Source: Acanthosepion esculentum (lineage: Eukaryota > Mollusca > Cephalopoda > Sepiida > Sepiidae). From it: DNA of 64,000 nucleotides. How positions within the stretch are numbered: the first letter of the stretch is position 1; each line of letters starts with the position of its first letter. The translations under genes were made by a program, and so were the position numbers. Location of the stretch: positions 85,718,073 to 85,782,072 of the forward strand of contig OZ038510.1 in the NCBI GenBank assembly GCA_964036315.1, given 5' to 3'. The notes beneath the pieces were generated by a model. It was not told where the DNA came from. It saw only the letters and a list, made by a program, of their open reading frames with translations, and did not search any database. Below are positions 51,142-60,477 of the stretch, piece after piece.

Positions 51142-51836
51142 AGCTGAACTGGTATTATGAATTGGAGGCTGACGGCTAACTATCAAACTTTTAGCTCTGC
51201 TGCCTGCAGTTCGATAAAATTTGAAGCCGGCAGTGGTTCAAAAACGTCCTTGTCTTTAAGCTGAGAAATAATATGACCATATACGGTAATTTAATATTAC
51301 TTAATTACGAGTATTTTTTTTTCGGGGTTATTTCGTCTTTTCTATTTGATAATTGCTAAAGATATCTATTTTTTTAGAACACACACGTAAGTAAAGTTAA
51401 GCAAATTTTACGTAAGTAGATAACTTCCGCTCCAATTGAATTTGGCCTCGTTTTATTTTTGCATTTTTCAAGAAAATTTCCAAATGTTATGTCTGATTGT
51501 TGACAGTAATACAAAGGGTGCAAAATACTTGTTCACAAACGGACTTGGAAGAGCGAATAATTTGATTAGAAAATATTTTGTTCGGTTTTTGTCTTTTTTC
51601 TTTTACTTTTGTTTTTTTTGGGGTTTTTTTTGTCTTTCTAATCGGCTCTTTTCTGTGTTGCTGACTTAATAGCTTTACGTGGAATTCAGTTGAATTTTGT
51701 CGACTTAAAGCGGGATTTTTTAAATGCTTTCCTCAAGAATAAAACTGACGCGCTAAAGGGATTGCAAGCTCGGAAAAGATCTACCGAACAAGTAGAGGAA
51801 TAACTATGGCTTCTTTATGCGCTTAAATAGACACAA

Positions 51837-51837
<1 letters not shown>
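51140..51837. other. Unannotated AT-rich stretch
   Basis: No repeat family or gene recognised. A 77-codon open frame at 51436-51669 is Phe-rich because of T runs and has no motif I recognise. Confidence 0.6.
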
Positions 51838-51921
<84 letters not shown>

Positions 51922-51950
51922 GATAGATAGATAGATAGATAATGAATAAG

Positions 51951-52012
<62 letters not shown>

Positions 52013-52131
52013 GAATAAGGATAGATAGATAGATAATGAATAAGGATAGATAGATAGATAGATAATGAATAAGGATAGATAAATAGATAGATAGATAATG
52101 AAAAGGATCAGTAGATAGATAGATAATGAAC

Positions 52132-52193
<62 letters not shown>

Positions 52194-52196
52194 CGC
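51838..52196. repeat. AT tract followed by interrupted GATA microsatellite
   Basis: (AT)n to about 51920 then (GATA)n broken by AATGAATAAG at semi-regular spacing, so the second half is a GATA-based minisatellite. Open frames on the minus strand are repeat artefacts. Confidence 0.96.
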
Positions 52197-52514
52197 ATGG
52201 GTATACATATATGTGTGTGTGTGTGTGCATTCCAGATGTATGTTTATTTTTTTTACGGTGCATGATTACCTGTTTTTTTACTATATATATATGTATGAGT
52301 GTGTGCGTGTGTTATTGTCATTTGGAAAACGTTCATGAAAGTATATTTTGAAAATAATATCCCACTATGCATTTCGTCTATTTAGCTTCTTTAGATCGAA
52401 GACGAAATTTGTTGCGTGGCTATGCATTTGTGTGTATTTAAAGCAATATTTGCAATCGTCAGACAAACGATCGCAAATAGCGTGAAACCCAGGGTCACAA
52501 ATTCACATCAATCC

Positions 52515-52518
<4 letters not shown>
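52197..52518. other. Unannotated stretch
   Basis: A short GTGTGTGTGT run near 52213-52226, then unique-looking DNA with no recognised feature. Confidence 0.6.

Positions 52519-52562
<44 letters not shown>
52519..52562. repeat. AT microsatellite
   Basis: Pure (AT)n directly to the left of foldback 3. Confidence 0.95.
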
Positions 52563-52563
<1 letters not shown>

Positions 52564-52566
<3 letters not shown>

Positions 52567-52783
52567 TAAATAAAAATAAAAACAGACCACTTTAAGGCTC
52601 CATGTAATAAATTATTTCACCACAGCCCTTTTAAAGGAGCGCGGATCATCAGACTTTACTTCCAAATTTTTCGTTTCAATTTTTGGAAGTAAAGTCTGAT
52701 GATCCGCGGTCCTTTAAAAGGCCTGTGGTGAAATAATTCATTACATGGAGCCTTAAAGTGGTCTGTTTTTATTTTTATTTAAA
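52564..52783. repeat. Foldback 3: long inverted repeat
   Basis: Arms 52564-52666 and 52682-52783 are near-identical reverse complements around a ~15-nt A/T-rich centre; the left arm has TTTAAAGGAGCGCGGATCAT where the right arm has ATGATCCGCGGTCCTTTAAA, so a few positions differ. Its sequence is unrelated to foldbacks 1, 2 and 4. It lies between AT tracts. No ORF. Confidence 0.93.
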
Positions 52784-52867
52784 TTATTAGATCTGATTTA
52801 CATTGAGCTCTCTGGATTTTATCCTCCTTGTGTCTACCCATACGGATTACCTAGTTTTTCGTAAACT

Positions 52868-52970
<103 letters not shown>

Positions 52971-53111
52971 TAATTTATCTATCCTCATGTACATAAAATT
53001 GCTTCCTGTGGTCACTCCTCATCCTTGTTTTCCCTTTCGACAGTTGCGGTTAAATGGTATAAACCTTTGCTCCTCTTCGGAGAAGGAATCTGAATTGGTC
53101 TACAGGCGAAT

Positions 53112-53640
53112 CTATCGATTCCTATTGAGATAAAATAAATCGGTAGTAAATAAAGTTCAGGATTTTAAGCGAAGACATTAGAAGTATGGAGTTGACGTAG
53201 ACTTTAGAAGGAACCGGAAACCCAATCCTAAAGAGGAAACAAGGGATAAATCTCTACTCCTGTTCAAAAGACTGGAGAGGAGTGTGTGAAGCAAGCGATA
53301 GGCAAACCTATCTACTCCTATTGAGAAGAAAGAAAAATGAATAAATAATTAGGAAATCAAATTTCAGAGTTCAGTTGGAGACGTTAGAAGTATAGAGTTG
53401 AATTAGACTTTAGAAGGAACCGGAAACCCAATCCTAAAGAGGAAACAAGGGATGAACCTCTACTCCTGTTCAAAAGACCGGGGACGGGTGTGAACTATCG
53501 ATAGGAAAAACTATCAACTTTTATTGAGATAAAATATATAAATAGTAAATAAATTTCAAAGTTTTAGTCGGTGCCGTTCGAAAGATGGTATTGAAGTAAG
53601 CATTAGAAGGGTACTCAGTCCTAAACCGGAAACAAGGGAT
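53112..53640. repeat. ~200-bp tandem repeat, three partial copies
   Basis: Starts at 53112, 53308 and 53511 (CTATCGATTCC, CTATCTACTCC, CTATCAACTTT), spacing 196 and 203 bp. Units share TATTGAGA, GACTTTAGAAGGAACCGG, CCAATCCTAAAGAGG and AAACAAGGGAT. The last unit merges into the LINE 3'-end relic at 53620-53870, whose tail carries the same AAACAAGGGATAA motif. The units are therefore probably repeated LINE 3' ends on the minus strand. Confidence 0.8.
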
Positions 53641-53870
53641 AAGCCAAAGAGATAAGACACAAGGGGGTTACTGGAAGTAAAGACGATGAGAAGAATATAC
53701 AATGAAAGAACAAGTTCCGGTAACATAGAAGATGATGATTGACGCTGCATTTTTTTTTTCAAATCGTAGGTGGCACGAAAGCAAGAATTCGGAAGAGAGT
53801 TCCACATGCGAGAAGTGCGAGGAAAATGATATTAGAATAGAATGCAATGTCTGAAACGTCGTTAACATGA
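53600..53870 (-). pseudogene. LINE 3'-terminal ORF relic (WNSLP tail)
   Basis: The minus strand encodes RTSRMWNSLPNSCFRATYDL, the short tail after the reverse transcriptase seen in many non-LTR retrotransposons of the jockey/CR1/L2 type. A run of ten A on this strand (53749-53758 on the plus strand) causes a shift: one frame gives KKKMQRQSSSS, and reading one base on gives KCSVNHHLLCYRN and then hydrophobic residues to ISLAYPLFP. The latter continues the expected tail. The copy is broken and has no reverse-transcriptase core in the window. A different family member with the same kind of tail is at 60014. Confidence 0.65.
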
Positions 53871-53952
53871 CAGTAAAGGTGAGGACGACTGTCCGAACAA
53901 TGTAAATAGTGTAAACAGTTACGATACCTCATCTCAATGATATAGACAGATC

Positions 53953-53988
53953 CTGAAGAGGGCCGGAGTGCACAACCGCCGAAACGTC
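53953..53988 (+). ncRNA. Hammerhead-ribozyme-like motif, unit 2
   Basis: CTGAAGA core, a GC-rich stem II (GGGCCGG...CCGCC), GAAA, then C and GTC as the expected cleavage triplet. The upstream stem I partner is poor in this copy. Core residues match the hammerhead consensus. Confidence 0.5.
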
Positions 53989-54078
53989 GTGAATACGGCA
54001 ATAAAGATGAGGACAACAGTACGAACAATATAAATAGAGGAAATAGTTACGATACTACATCTCCGAAATATACATATC

Positions 54079-54114
54079 CTGAAGAAGGCCCGCGTGTACA
54101 ACGGCCGAAACGTC
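54079..54114 (+). ncRNA. Hammerhead-ribozyme-like motif, unit 3
   Basis: CTGAAGA core, stem II GGCC...GGCC with loop, GAAA, C and GTC. Upstream CATATC can pair with downstream G...ATATG (one G-C pair, a three-base bulge, five pairs) as stem I. The best preserved of the three. Confidence 0.55.
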
Positions 54115-54206
54115 GTGAATATGACAATAAAGACGAGGACAACAGTACAAGCAATGTAAATAGAGCAAATAGTTACAATACCTCATCACAGAAATATAGA
54201 CATTTC

Positions 54207-54242
54207 CTGGAGAAGGCTCTAGTGTACAACGGCCGAAACGTC
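54207..54242 (+). ncRNA. Hammerhead-ribozyme-like motif, unit 4, core mutated
   Basis: CTGGAGA replaces CTGAAGA at an invariant core position, so cleavage is not expected. Stem II pairs as in unit 3 with a change. CATTTC upstream can still pair with GTAAATATG downstream. Confidence 0.4.
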
Positions 54243-54300
54243 GTAAATATGGCAATAAAGATGAGGATAACTGTCCGAATAATGTAAATAGTGTAAAATA

Positions 54301-56437
54301 GAAATTGTTAGTTTTTGTTTTCTTTTCGTTTTGGGGTTGTTTTATTTTTTTAATTTTTACTTTTTATTTATTTATTTTATTTTTGTTTTTGTTTTTGTTT
54401 TGTTGTCTTTTTTATTTTCTCCACGTCTGCTTTTACACGGGTGAAAATTAATTGTAATGTCCGTGTACGTTTAGAAACAAAACATTTTGTGCACATATTT
54501 CTGAGTTCCTTTTCTTCAACAGTTGTTGTTATCCAAAGCAAGAGAATATGAGATTGTGCTGCTCGTAGGCGGAAAAAAAAAAGATGGATTCAGGCCTTTG
54601 TCTTGTGCGAAATTGAATGCAACGAAATTGGCCGGAGTTTGAACTCGGTAAGGTGCTTTGACTTTCTGTGGCAATAACCGCGCACATCGTCAGATATCAC
54701 AACAGGAGATCCAAAATGGAAGACGACTCGATGGATGTTCTGACAATAAATGATTTAAGGTTTTCTTGGAGAGGATGAAATCAAAAGGTATAAATCGAAA
54801 ACCAAAAAAGAGATAAACGAAAAATAAAAAAGATGTTTAACAATAAACCTTGCACAAAGATAATTTCTTGGACGTTCCCTGAGGTTGATCTACCTCCTAG
54901 CCAGGGAAAGATAACGTGATGTTAACAGGAGATCATTTTCTTGGAGTAGAAAAAAATGGATGAAGCTGTTATAGTTAAAATAAAAAAAAAGAAAATACGT
55001 GGGCCCTTGTAGAAGTGTTTGATACATTCATTTTCTTGTCAAACACGCCACTGCTTCTGTAACTTACGACTACGGCATCTTTTCTTTTTTTACTTTGTCA
55101 ATAAAAATTATAGCAAAGAAATAGAAAAACAAATAGAAAAATAAAATATCTCGAAAAGAGAAAATAAAAAAATACCTTAAGAAATAATGGAAATCCTTCC
55201 TTTCGGAACAAAAAACAAATCCGTCTAAAATTTCTTTTGAAGATTGGCTTACACTATTCCCTATCAGAACAAAAAATCTCATGATTTTCAAAAAACTAAT
55301 AAAGATCGAAATCAGGTCGTTTTTATTTCTTCTGTTTTCCTAACCCGTACACAATGTCCGCTACTTTGCTTTCTGTAGGTTTTTCTCCTGTTCGGCATGT
55401 TTTTTTTTAAAGATATACTCCATTCATTTCATCCAATAAAATGACGTTTAACCAAATTTAAAACCAAGAAAATGTTTTCTTACAAAAGTTGCCACAACCG
55501 TTCTTTGGGAATGCTTACCACAAATTTCTAAATTATCCTCCCTATTCCTCTTTTTGACGAAGATATTTTTGTTTTTATTTTTCGCCGCCATCTTTCTTTT
55601 TTTTCCTTTATCGTGTGCTAGTATCGGATTCTATTTGTTTTTAGTGAGTATTGATACGTTTATTGTCCAAGTGGTTCAAAATTTGGATAGACCTTCTTTT
55701 TTATGCTAAGATTTGTTTATACAGACTATTTTTTTTCGTCCATTTTCGAATACTCGAAGGGGAAATATAGGAGCCAGTTCAAATATATTTATGTTGGCAC
55801 AGAGGCTGTGTCAACATTCTACACATCAGTCACGTTCTGTATCGGTTTGGATTTATTTGACCGACGAATACATCCGTATCAAATTCAATCTTCAATCAAT
55901 TCTCCGGCCATGAATTGGTGGAGGGGGGCATGGCTACTCCTACTACTAGTAATAATAATAACAATAAATATCAAATAATGTTAACGATAGTAATAATATT
56001 AATACTATTATTAGTAATGTAACACTTAGAGAAGAACGAGATTGAGGAAAATAAAAGAAAACGAAAGACAGTTAAAAAAAAAAATTTGATAGAAGGTCAC
56101 TCTTCTTCGGGTTATCTTTAAAAATTGCATACAAGTATAAAATTATTTAAAAAAAATACAAGTCTTTTTACAACCGTCGCTTGTTTTGAGAAAAAAGATT
56201 TTGCTCGTGATGAATGCGTCAAAACGACTGAAAAGCAAACAGCGGAAATGGAATGCAACTGAAACGCGTCTAAATATGGCGGTGATCGTGTTCATCTGGA
56301 ATTTTTCCCTTAATTGATTCGTTACTGAAAGGATTTAATCGGACAGATTTATAAAACTTATTGAACTCTCCCGTCATTTTTGTTCATTCCACCGAGGTGG
56401 GATGTTAGTAGAATTAATTTCATGTATTTTAAGGGTT
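54301..56437. other. Long AT-rich region, no gene seen
   Basis: Many poly-A and poly-T runs (for example 54330-54420, 55555-55600). Short open frames at 55070-55291, 55703-55978 and 55713-55913 have no recognisable motif and no start context that separates them from chance. I see no repeat family here. Confidence 0.65.
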
Positions 56438-57427
56438 ACTACTACTACTACTACTACTAGTACTACTAATAATAATTGTAATAATTATATTACTATATAT
56501 GCTAATAATAATAATAATTATTATAATGCTACTAGTACTACTACTAATAATAATAATACTACTGCTACAACTAATATTGTTATTACTACTACTAATAATG
56601 CTATTACTACTACTACTGCTAATAATAATAATAATATTACTAATAATATTGTTACTACTAATAATACTGCTACTACTAATAATACTGCTACTACTAATAA
56701 TAATATTACTTCTACTACTACTACTAATGCACTACTACTCTTAATAATAATAATAATAATAATTGTTAATAATTACATTACTATAACTTATAATAATATA
56801 TATATAACCTATAATAATAATAATTATATTCTTACTACTACTACTAATAATAATAATATTAGTACTGCTACTTCTACTAATATTGTTATTACTACTAATA
56901 ATAATATTACTACTACTACTAATAATAATAATACTGCTACTACTACTAATAATAATAATATTACTAATAATATTGTTACTACTAATAATACTGCTACTAA
57001 TAATATTACTTCTACTACTATTACTACTACTACTAATAATAATAATATTAGTACTGCTACTTCTACTAATATTGTTATTACTACTAATAATAATATTACT
57101 ACTACTACTAATAATAATAATACTGCTACTACTACTAATAATAATAATAATATTACTAATAATATTGTTACTACTAATAATACTGCTACTAATAATATTA
57201 CTTCTACTACTACTACTACTAATAATAATAATAATATTAGTACTGCTACTTCTACTAATATTGTTATTACTACTAATAATAATATTACTACTACTACTAA
57301 TAATAATAATACTGCTACTACTACTACTAATAATAATAATATTACTAATAATATTGTTACTACTAATAATACTGCTACTAATAATATTACTTCTACTACT
57401 ACTACTACTAATAATAATAATAATAAA
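56438..57427. repeat. ACT/AAT trinucleotide block with 189-bp higher-order period
   Basis: Almost pure ACT and AAT triplets with occasional GCT, GTT and AGT. The marker ATTAGTACTGCTACTTC occurs at 56858, 57047 and 57236, a 189-bp period (63 triplets), so an internal block has been tandemly copied three times. Open frames result in more than one frame on both strands (Thr/Asn-rich on plus, Leu/Val-rich on minus), which is expected of stop-free triplet repeats and is no evidence for a protein. Confidence 0.95.
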
Positions 57428-57597
57428 AAGGAGATGGAGAATGAGGAGCTTTCTTCTCTGGACATAATTATATTTTATGTCCAGAAAAGAAAAAAATTAT
57501 AAGAACAAAAAAAAATTAAATAAAAACTTAAGTGCAGTGGAAAGTCAGTCGTTTTTAACGAAACTTTTATAAAAGTGGGGTTGCTGGCCAAATACAC

Positions 57598-57602
<5 letters not shown>

Positions 57603-57690
<88 letters not shown>
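57603..57690. repeat. AT microsatellite
   Basis: Pure (AT)n of about 88 bp. Confidence 0.97.
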
Positions 57691-57692
<2 letters not shown>

Positions 57693-57700
57693 GAAGTGCC

Positions 57701-57770
57701 GTATGATAGATTCGGAGTGGAGATCTGTATCATAGATTCGAAGGGACTGTATAATAGATTCGGGATGGGA
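57701..57770 (+). repeat. Short ~25-bp minisatellite, three units
   Basis: ATAGATTCGGAGTGG, ATAGATTCGAAGGG and ATAGATTCGGGATGGG follow one another at 22-27-bp spacing. Confidence 0.7.
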
Positions 57771-57918
57771 ACGAGACCCTTGTACCGGCCCCAAGTCACA
57801 GAAGCATCTTGTCTCACTTTCAAATTTCTACTAAATATTTGTTTTAAAACATACAAATGCATACATGGGTATTTTATAATCGTACAATTGGCAAGGAGTA
57901 TATTCAATCTTTAATTAA

Positions 57919-59135
57919 TTATGATTCATCAAATAATTCTTTCGGGTCTCTCCACAATTGTCTGTCCTTTGTAGCTCTTAATAAATTTTGCCGTGTTGTC
58001 ATTTCGTCTAAACCCTGTCCCGCCATCCATTTACTAAGACTCGCTAGGTAGGTTATGCATTGTTTTCCACTGCCCCTGTCGCCTTCAGTCTGTCTTGCGA
58101 GGATCAATTTGTCCAAGAATTTTCAACTGTCACTTAAGTATACGTTTCCTTTTTGCTTCCATTTTCTCTAAACTTCGCCGTTGCTCGCAAGTTTGGTCTA
58201 TGGTATCCTCAGCATCCTTCTGTAGAGCCACATTTCTTTTGCTTCAACTAGCTTCTTTATCTTTGAGGAGATTGACCAGCATTAAATATCATACAGGAGA
58301 ACCGATATCCCGCAACAGTTCAACAATCCTTTTTCTGTTTCTTAATATTCTGCTTAGCATTTGGAAGGCATTTTTGGCTATCTCAATGCTCATTTCGATT
58401 TCAGAATCGTACATTCCACACTCTTTTCTTTGTTTCGACATTCACTGCCATATAGGAGGACTGATATTACATAACAGTTCAGTACTCTTTTCTTTGTTTC
58501 TCTTGCTTCAAGTCTCTTCATCTGTGAAGAGATTGTCCAGCATTCACTGCCATATAGGTTGACTGATATTACATAACAGTTCAGTACGCATTTCTTTGTT
58601 TCTGTTGCTTCAAGTCTCTTCTTCATCTGTGAGATTGTCCAGTATTCACTGCCATATAGGAGGACTGATATTACATAACTGTTCAGTACTCATTTCTTTG
58701 TTTCTGTTGCTTCAAGTCTCTTCTTCATCTGTGAGGAGATTGTTCAGTATTCACTGCCATATAGGAGGACTGATATTACATAACAGTTCAGTACTCTTTT
58801 CTTTGTTTCTAATGAAATTTTTCTGTTTCTTCATACTTTGCTTAGGTTTTGGAAGGCTTCTTTTCCTACCACAATGCAACTTCCGATTTTCAGTGTTGCA
58901 TTTTCCGTCCTTTGTTAAACACTTCACAGATATTTCAATTGTTTTACTTGATTGTTTTTCTCATCTCCAATTTGTCATTTGGGCTGTTCCTACTGTTAAC
59001 AACCACGCATTTTGTCTTCTTGCAATTGAGCTTTATTCCTTTCTTCTCGCCTTCATGAACCTGCTGTCTAATCATTTGTCGCGTTCTTTCTCGCGTGGTG
59101 GCCTGTTATTTCTCGAAGTATGGAAAATACTTTAG
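57919..59135 (-). pseudogene. LINE reverse-transcriptase C-terminal relic
   Basis: On the minus strand, from right to left: a region resembling the RT thumb side of the ORF (58810-59035), then ISVLLYGSECWTISSQMKRL-type segments, then KEMWLYRRMLRIP (about 58195-58265), then the C-terminal part with TRQNLLRATKDRQLWRD (58116-57919 side). These are in the order expected for the C-terminal third of an endonuclease/RT polyprotein of the non-LTR type (the LLYG.E.WT and EMW.YRRML motifs are the recognisable ones). The catalytic FADD-type core lies outside the copy or has been lost. Stops and shifts break it, and an internal block is tandemly amplified (58390-58810). Not functional. Confidence 0.8.
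58390..58810 (-). repeat. In-frame tandem amplification of the same RT codon block
   Basis: The unit starts (TTTCTTTGTTTCT) are at 58489, 58591, 58693 and 58798, spacing 102, 102 and 105 bp, all multiples of three. A deleted copy precedes at 58426. Each unit encodes TKKRVLNCYVISVLLYGSEC then WTISSQMK and RLEAT. Unlike the 86-bp array at 47080-48355 the period keeps the frame, so a longer polyprotein could have been read through. Confidence 0.85.
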
Positions 59136-59445
59136 GTATTAAACCAAACTCGATTTTTAGCAAACTTTCTCGAAGAAAGGACCAATGAATTTCATCTTTA
59201 CAAAGTGTCCCATCTTTAACAATTCAAGGAAACCTCAGCTAACTTTGATCCTTCTGTTATTCTCACCTCTCGCGTCCTTCTGCCAGACAATCCAAATTTG
59301 GTAAATATCTACCAAAACGTTGGCTCTCCACAGATTCCATTCTCTTGGCCGTTTGTTTCACCCACTCATCCTGCTATCCATTCACACAAGCTTGTCAGGT
59401 AAACTTACTCGCTGCCTTACCCTGACTCTCTTTCTCTCAGTATGG
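59136..59445. other. Unannotated stretch with one repeat similarity
   Basis: Between 59330 and 59400 TCTCCACAGATTCC, CTGCTATCCATTC and GTCAGGTAA resemble the 46047-46395 duplication. Otherwise nothing recognised. Confidence 0.55.
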
Positions 59446-59577
59446 TGATTTTCTAAGCGTAGCTTAGATGTGGCTCAATGCCAAAAATGTGGGGCACCCA
59501 GTGAGGATCGTGCTCACTAATCACCCCTAATTGATCTAGCGAGACAAGCTTGCTAACCATTACACCACGTCGAAATG
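59446..59577 (-). repeat. tRNA-derived SINE family G, minus-strand copy
   Basis: The reverse complement reads GTGGTGTAATGGTTAGCAAG (box A-like), GAGCACGATCCTCACTGGG (box B-like), then a body with GCCACATCTAAGCTACGCTT and an AGAAAATCA end. It aligns with 60906-61040. Possible degenerate target duplication: TCTCTTTCTCTCAGTAT on the left and TCTCTGTTGCCCTCAATAT on the right. Confidence 0.75.
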
Positions 59578-59607
59578 TCTCTGTTGCCCTCAATATTCCC
59601 CCGTAAG

Positions 59608-60001
59608 AATTACCGGCCTATTAGACGCACGCACGCACACATTGGACACACCCAGATTTTGACTTGAAATACTTTGGGAAAAAATAGTGCATTACCATTA
59701 TATGACCTCACCAACCATGAAGAAACACTAACAGTATTAGCACAAATTATACTATTGGTACTTATTTTAATAGAAGTGAGGTAAGATTTAATTACCAGGA
59801 CATTTTTTTGGAAAAGAAGAATTTTTGCACATTTCATCATGCATTTATTGAAAATCATTTTAGTTGTTTTTCAGGGAGCAACATCTGCACATATAGTAAA
59901 TCTATAATAGCTACAAAGAAACCTACTGGTATCAGTGAACACTGGTACATGTGGTAATAGGCACCCCCACCCCAAATATAGTACTTGTTGGTAAATGAAG
60001 T
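59608..60001 (+). repeat. Partial copy of the TIR element (family H)
   Basis: Begins TTACCGGCCTATTAGACGCAC, a degenerate version of the left end at 60246, and continues colinear with 60271-61160: CCCAGATTTT, ACCATGAAGAAACACTAACA, TTAGCACAAATTATACTA, GCAACATCTGCACATA, ATAATAGCTACAAAGAAA, GTACTTGTTGGT. It lacks both nested retroposons and so provides the empty-site reference for them. It stops near 60001 where the LINE 3' end begins. Confidence 0.8.
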
Positions 60002-60013
60002 AAGTTCCACTCA

Positions 60014-60230
60014 GACAGCATCATCCCACGAAGCATTGCTTTGTGGAACCGACTCCCAAAAGGATGTTTCTCTGATCACGACAATCTTAACCTCTTCAAG
60101 GCTTGTGTTCACCGATGTCTTCCTCTCCTGTCCGCATAAACTGCCTTTTATGGTAACCCTTTACCACAAGTGGCCCCCAGACCTTGTACAGGGTAAACAT
60201 CACTGTAAAAAAAAAATAAGAAAAAAAATT
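60014..60230 (+). pseudogene. LINE 3' end (WNRLP tail and A-rich end)
   Basis: A 42-codon tail DSIIPRSIALWNRLPKG then CFSDHDNLNLFKACVHRC ends at a TAA (60137-60139). R..ALWN.LP..CF...NL..FK is the C-terminal motif found after the RT in many jockey/CR1/L2 type LINEs. It is followed by a short 3' UTR and an A-rich tail at 60205-60230. The copy is 5' truncated to this tail, as is usual for dead LINE insertions. It is unlike the 53600 copy in sequence but shares the motif. Confidence 0.7.
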
Positions 60231-60398
60231 TAATTTTGTTTAATATACCGTATTTGCCGGCCTATTGAACGCACCCAGATTTTGGCATGGGATATTTATG
60301 GAAAAAAAATGGACACATTTCAATCAAAAGAATCAAAATTAAAAACTTTCCTTTTATGTGACCTTCTCACTTTTGACGCTGCTCGGTCTGGAGGCCTG

Positions 60399-60454
60399 GA
60401 TCAAAGTGTAGTATCTGTTCTCAGATCGCTCGCTTTGTCGGCCTTTTGGCTGAG
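60399..60454 (+). pseudogene. U2 snRNA-derived segments (rearranged)
   Basis: GATCAAAGTGTAGTATCTGT (60399-60418, with TC following) equals U2 nt ~25-47 with one inserted A. Then ATCGCT and, after a short insert, TCGGCCTTTTGGCTGAGA (60438-60455) equals the U2 5' end with one change. The order is 3' block before 5' block, as if two U2 pieces were joined. A functional U2 gene is excluded by the truncation. Confidence 0.8.
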
Positions 60455-60465
60455 AGCTTCACTCG

Positions 60466-60477
60466 ATACTTACCTGG
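60466..60477 (+). pseudogene. Possible U1 snRNA 5' end
   Basis: ATACTTACCTGG matches the U1 5' end at all 12 positions, 10 bases after the U2-like block. Alternatively it is the reverse complement of a consensus 5' splice site on the minus strand (CCAG|GTAAGTAT). The neighbouring U2 sequence favours U1. Confidence 0.5.

Larger units (their letters stand above)
53854..54300 (+). repeat. Four-unit ~127-bp tandem array with hammerhead-like cores
   Basis: The motif AAACGTCGT recurs at 53854, 53982, 54108 and 54236 (spacing 128, 126, 128 bp). Units share GACAATAAAGA, GAGGACAA, AATGTAAATAG, AATAGTTAC and a CTGAAGA...CCGAAACGTC segment. The plus strand of the last three units carries the hammerhead-like motif described below; the first has only CTGAAACGTC. 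Tandem short units with type I hammerheads are the arrangement of metazoan retrozymes and of Penelope-like element ends. Confidence 0.8.

Noticed and set aside
51804..52208. Similar Ser-Ile-Tyr-Leu frames at the second GATA block
   Set aside because: Same reason: microsatellite artefact.
54301..56437. Host promoter or exon in the long AT-rich region
   Set aside because: No open frame with a recognisable domain, no convincing splice or promoter pattern by eye.
56402..57502. 366-codon Thr/Asn-rich open frame
   Set aside because: It lies in a stop-free ACT/AAT repeat; other frames and the minus strand are equally open, and no non-repeat domain is attached.
57567..57907. Frames reading Ile-Tyr repeats and a short downstream segment
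   Set aside because: AT microsatellite translated in frame; no support outside it.
60399..60454. Functional U2 snRNA gene
   Set aside because: Only 5' segments are present, in swapped order and with insertions; the Sm site and 3' half are missing.
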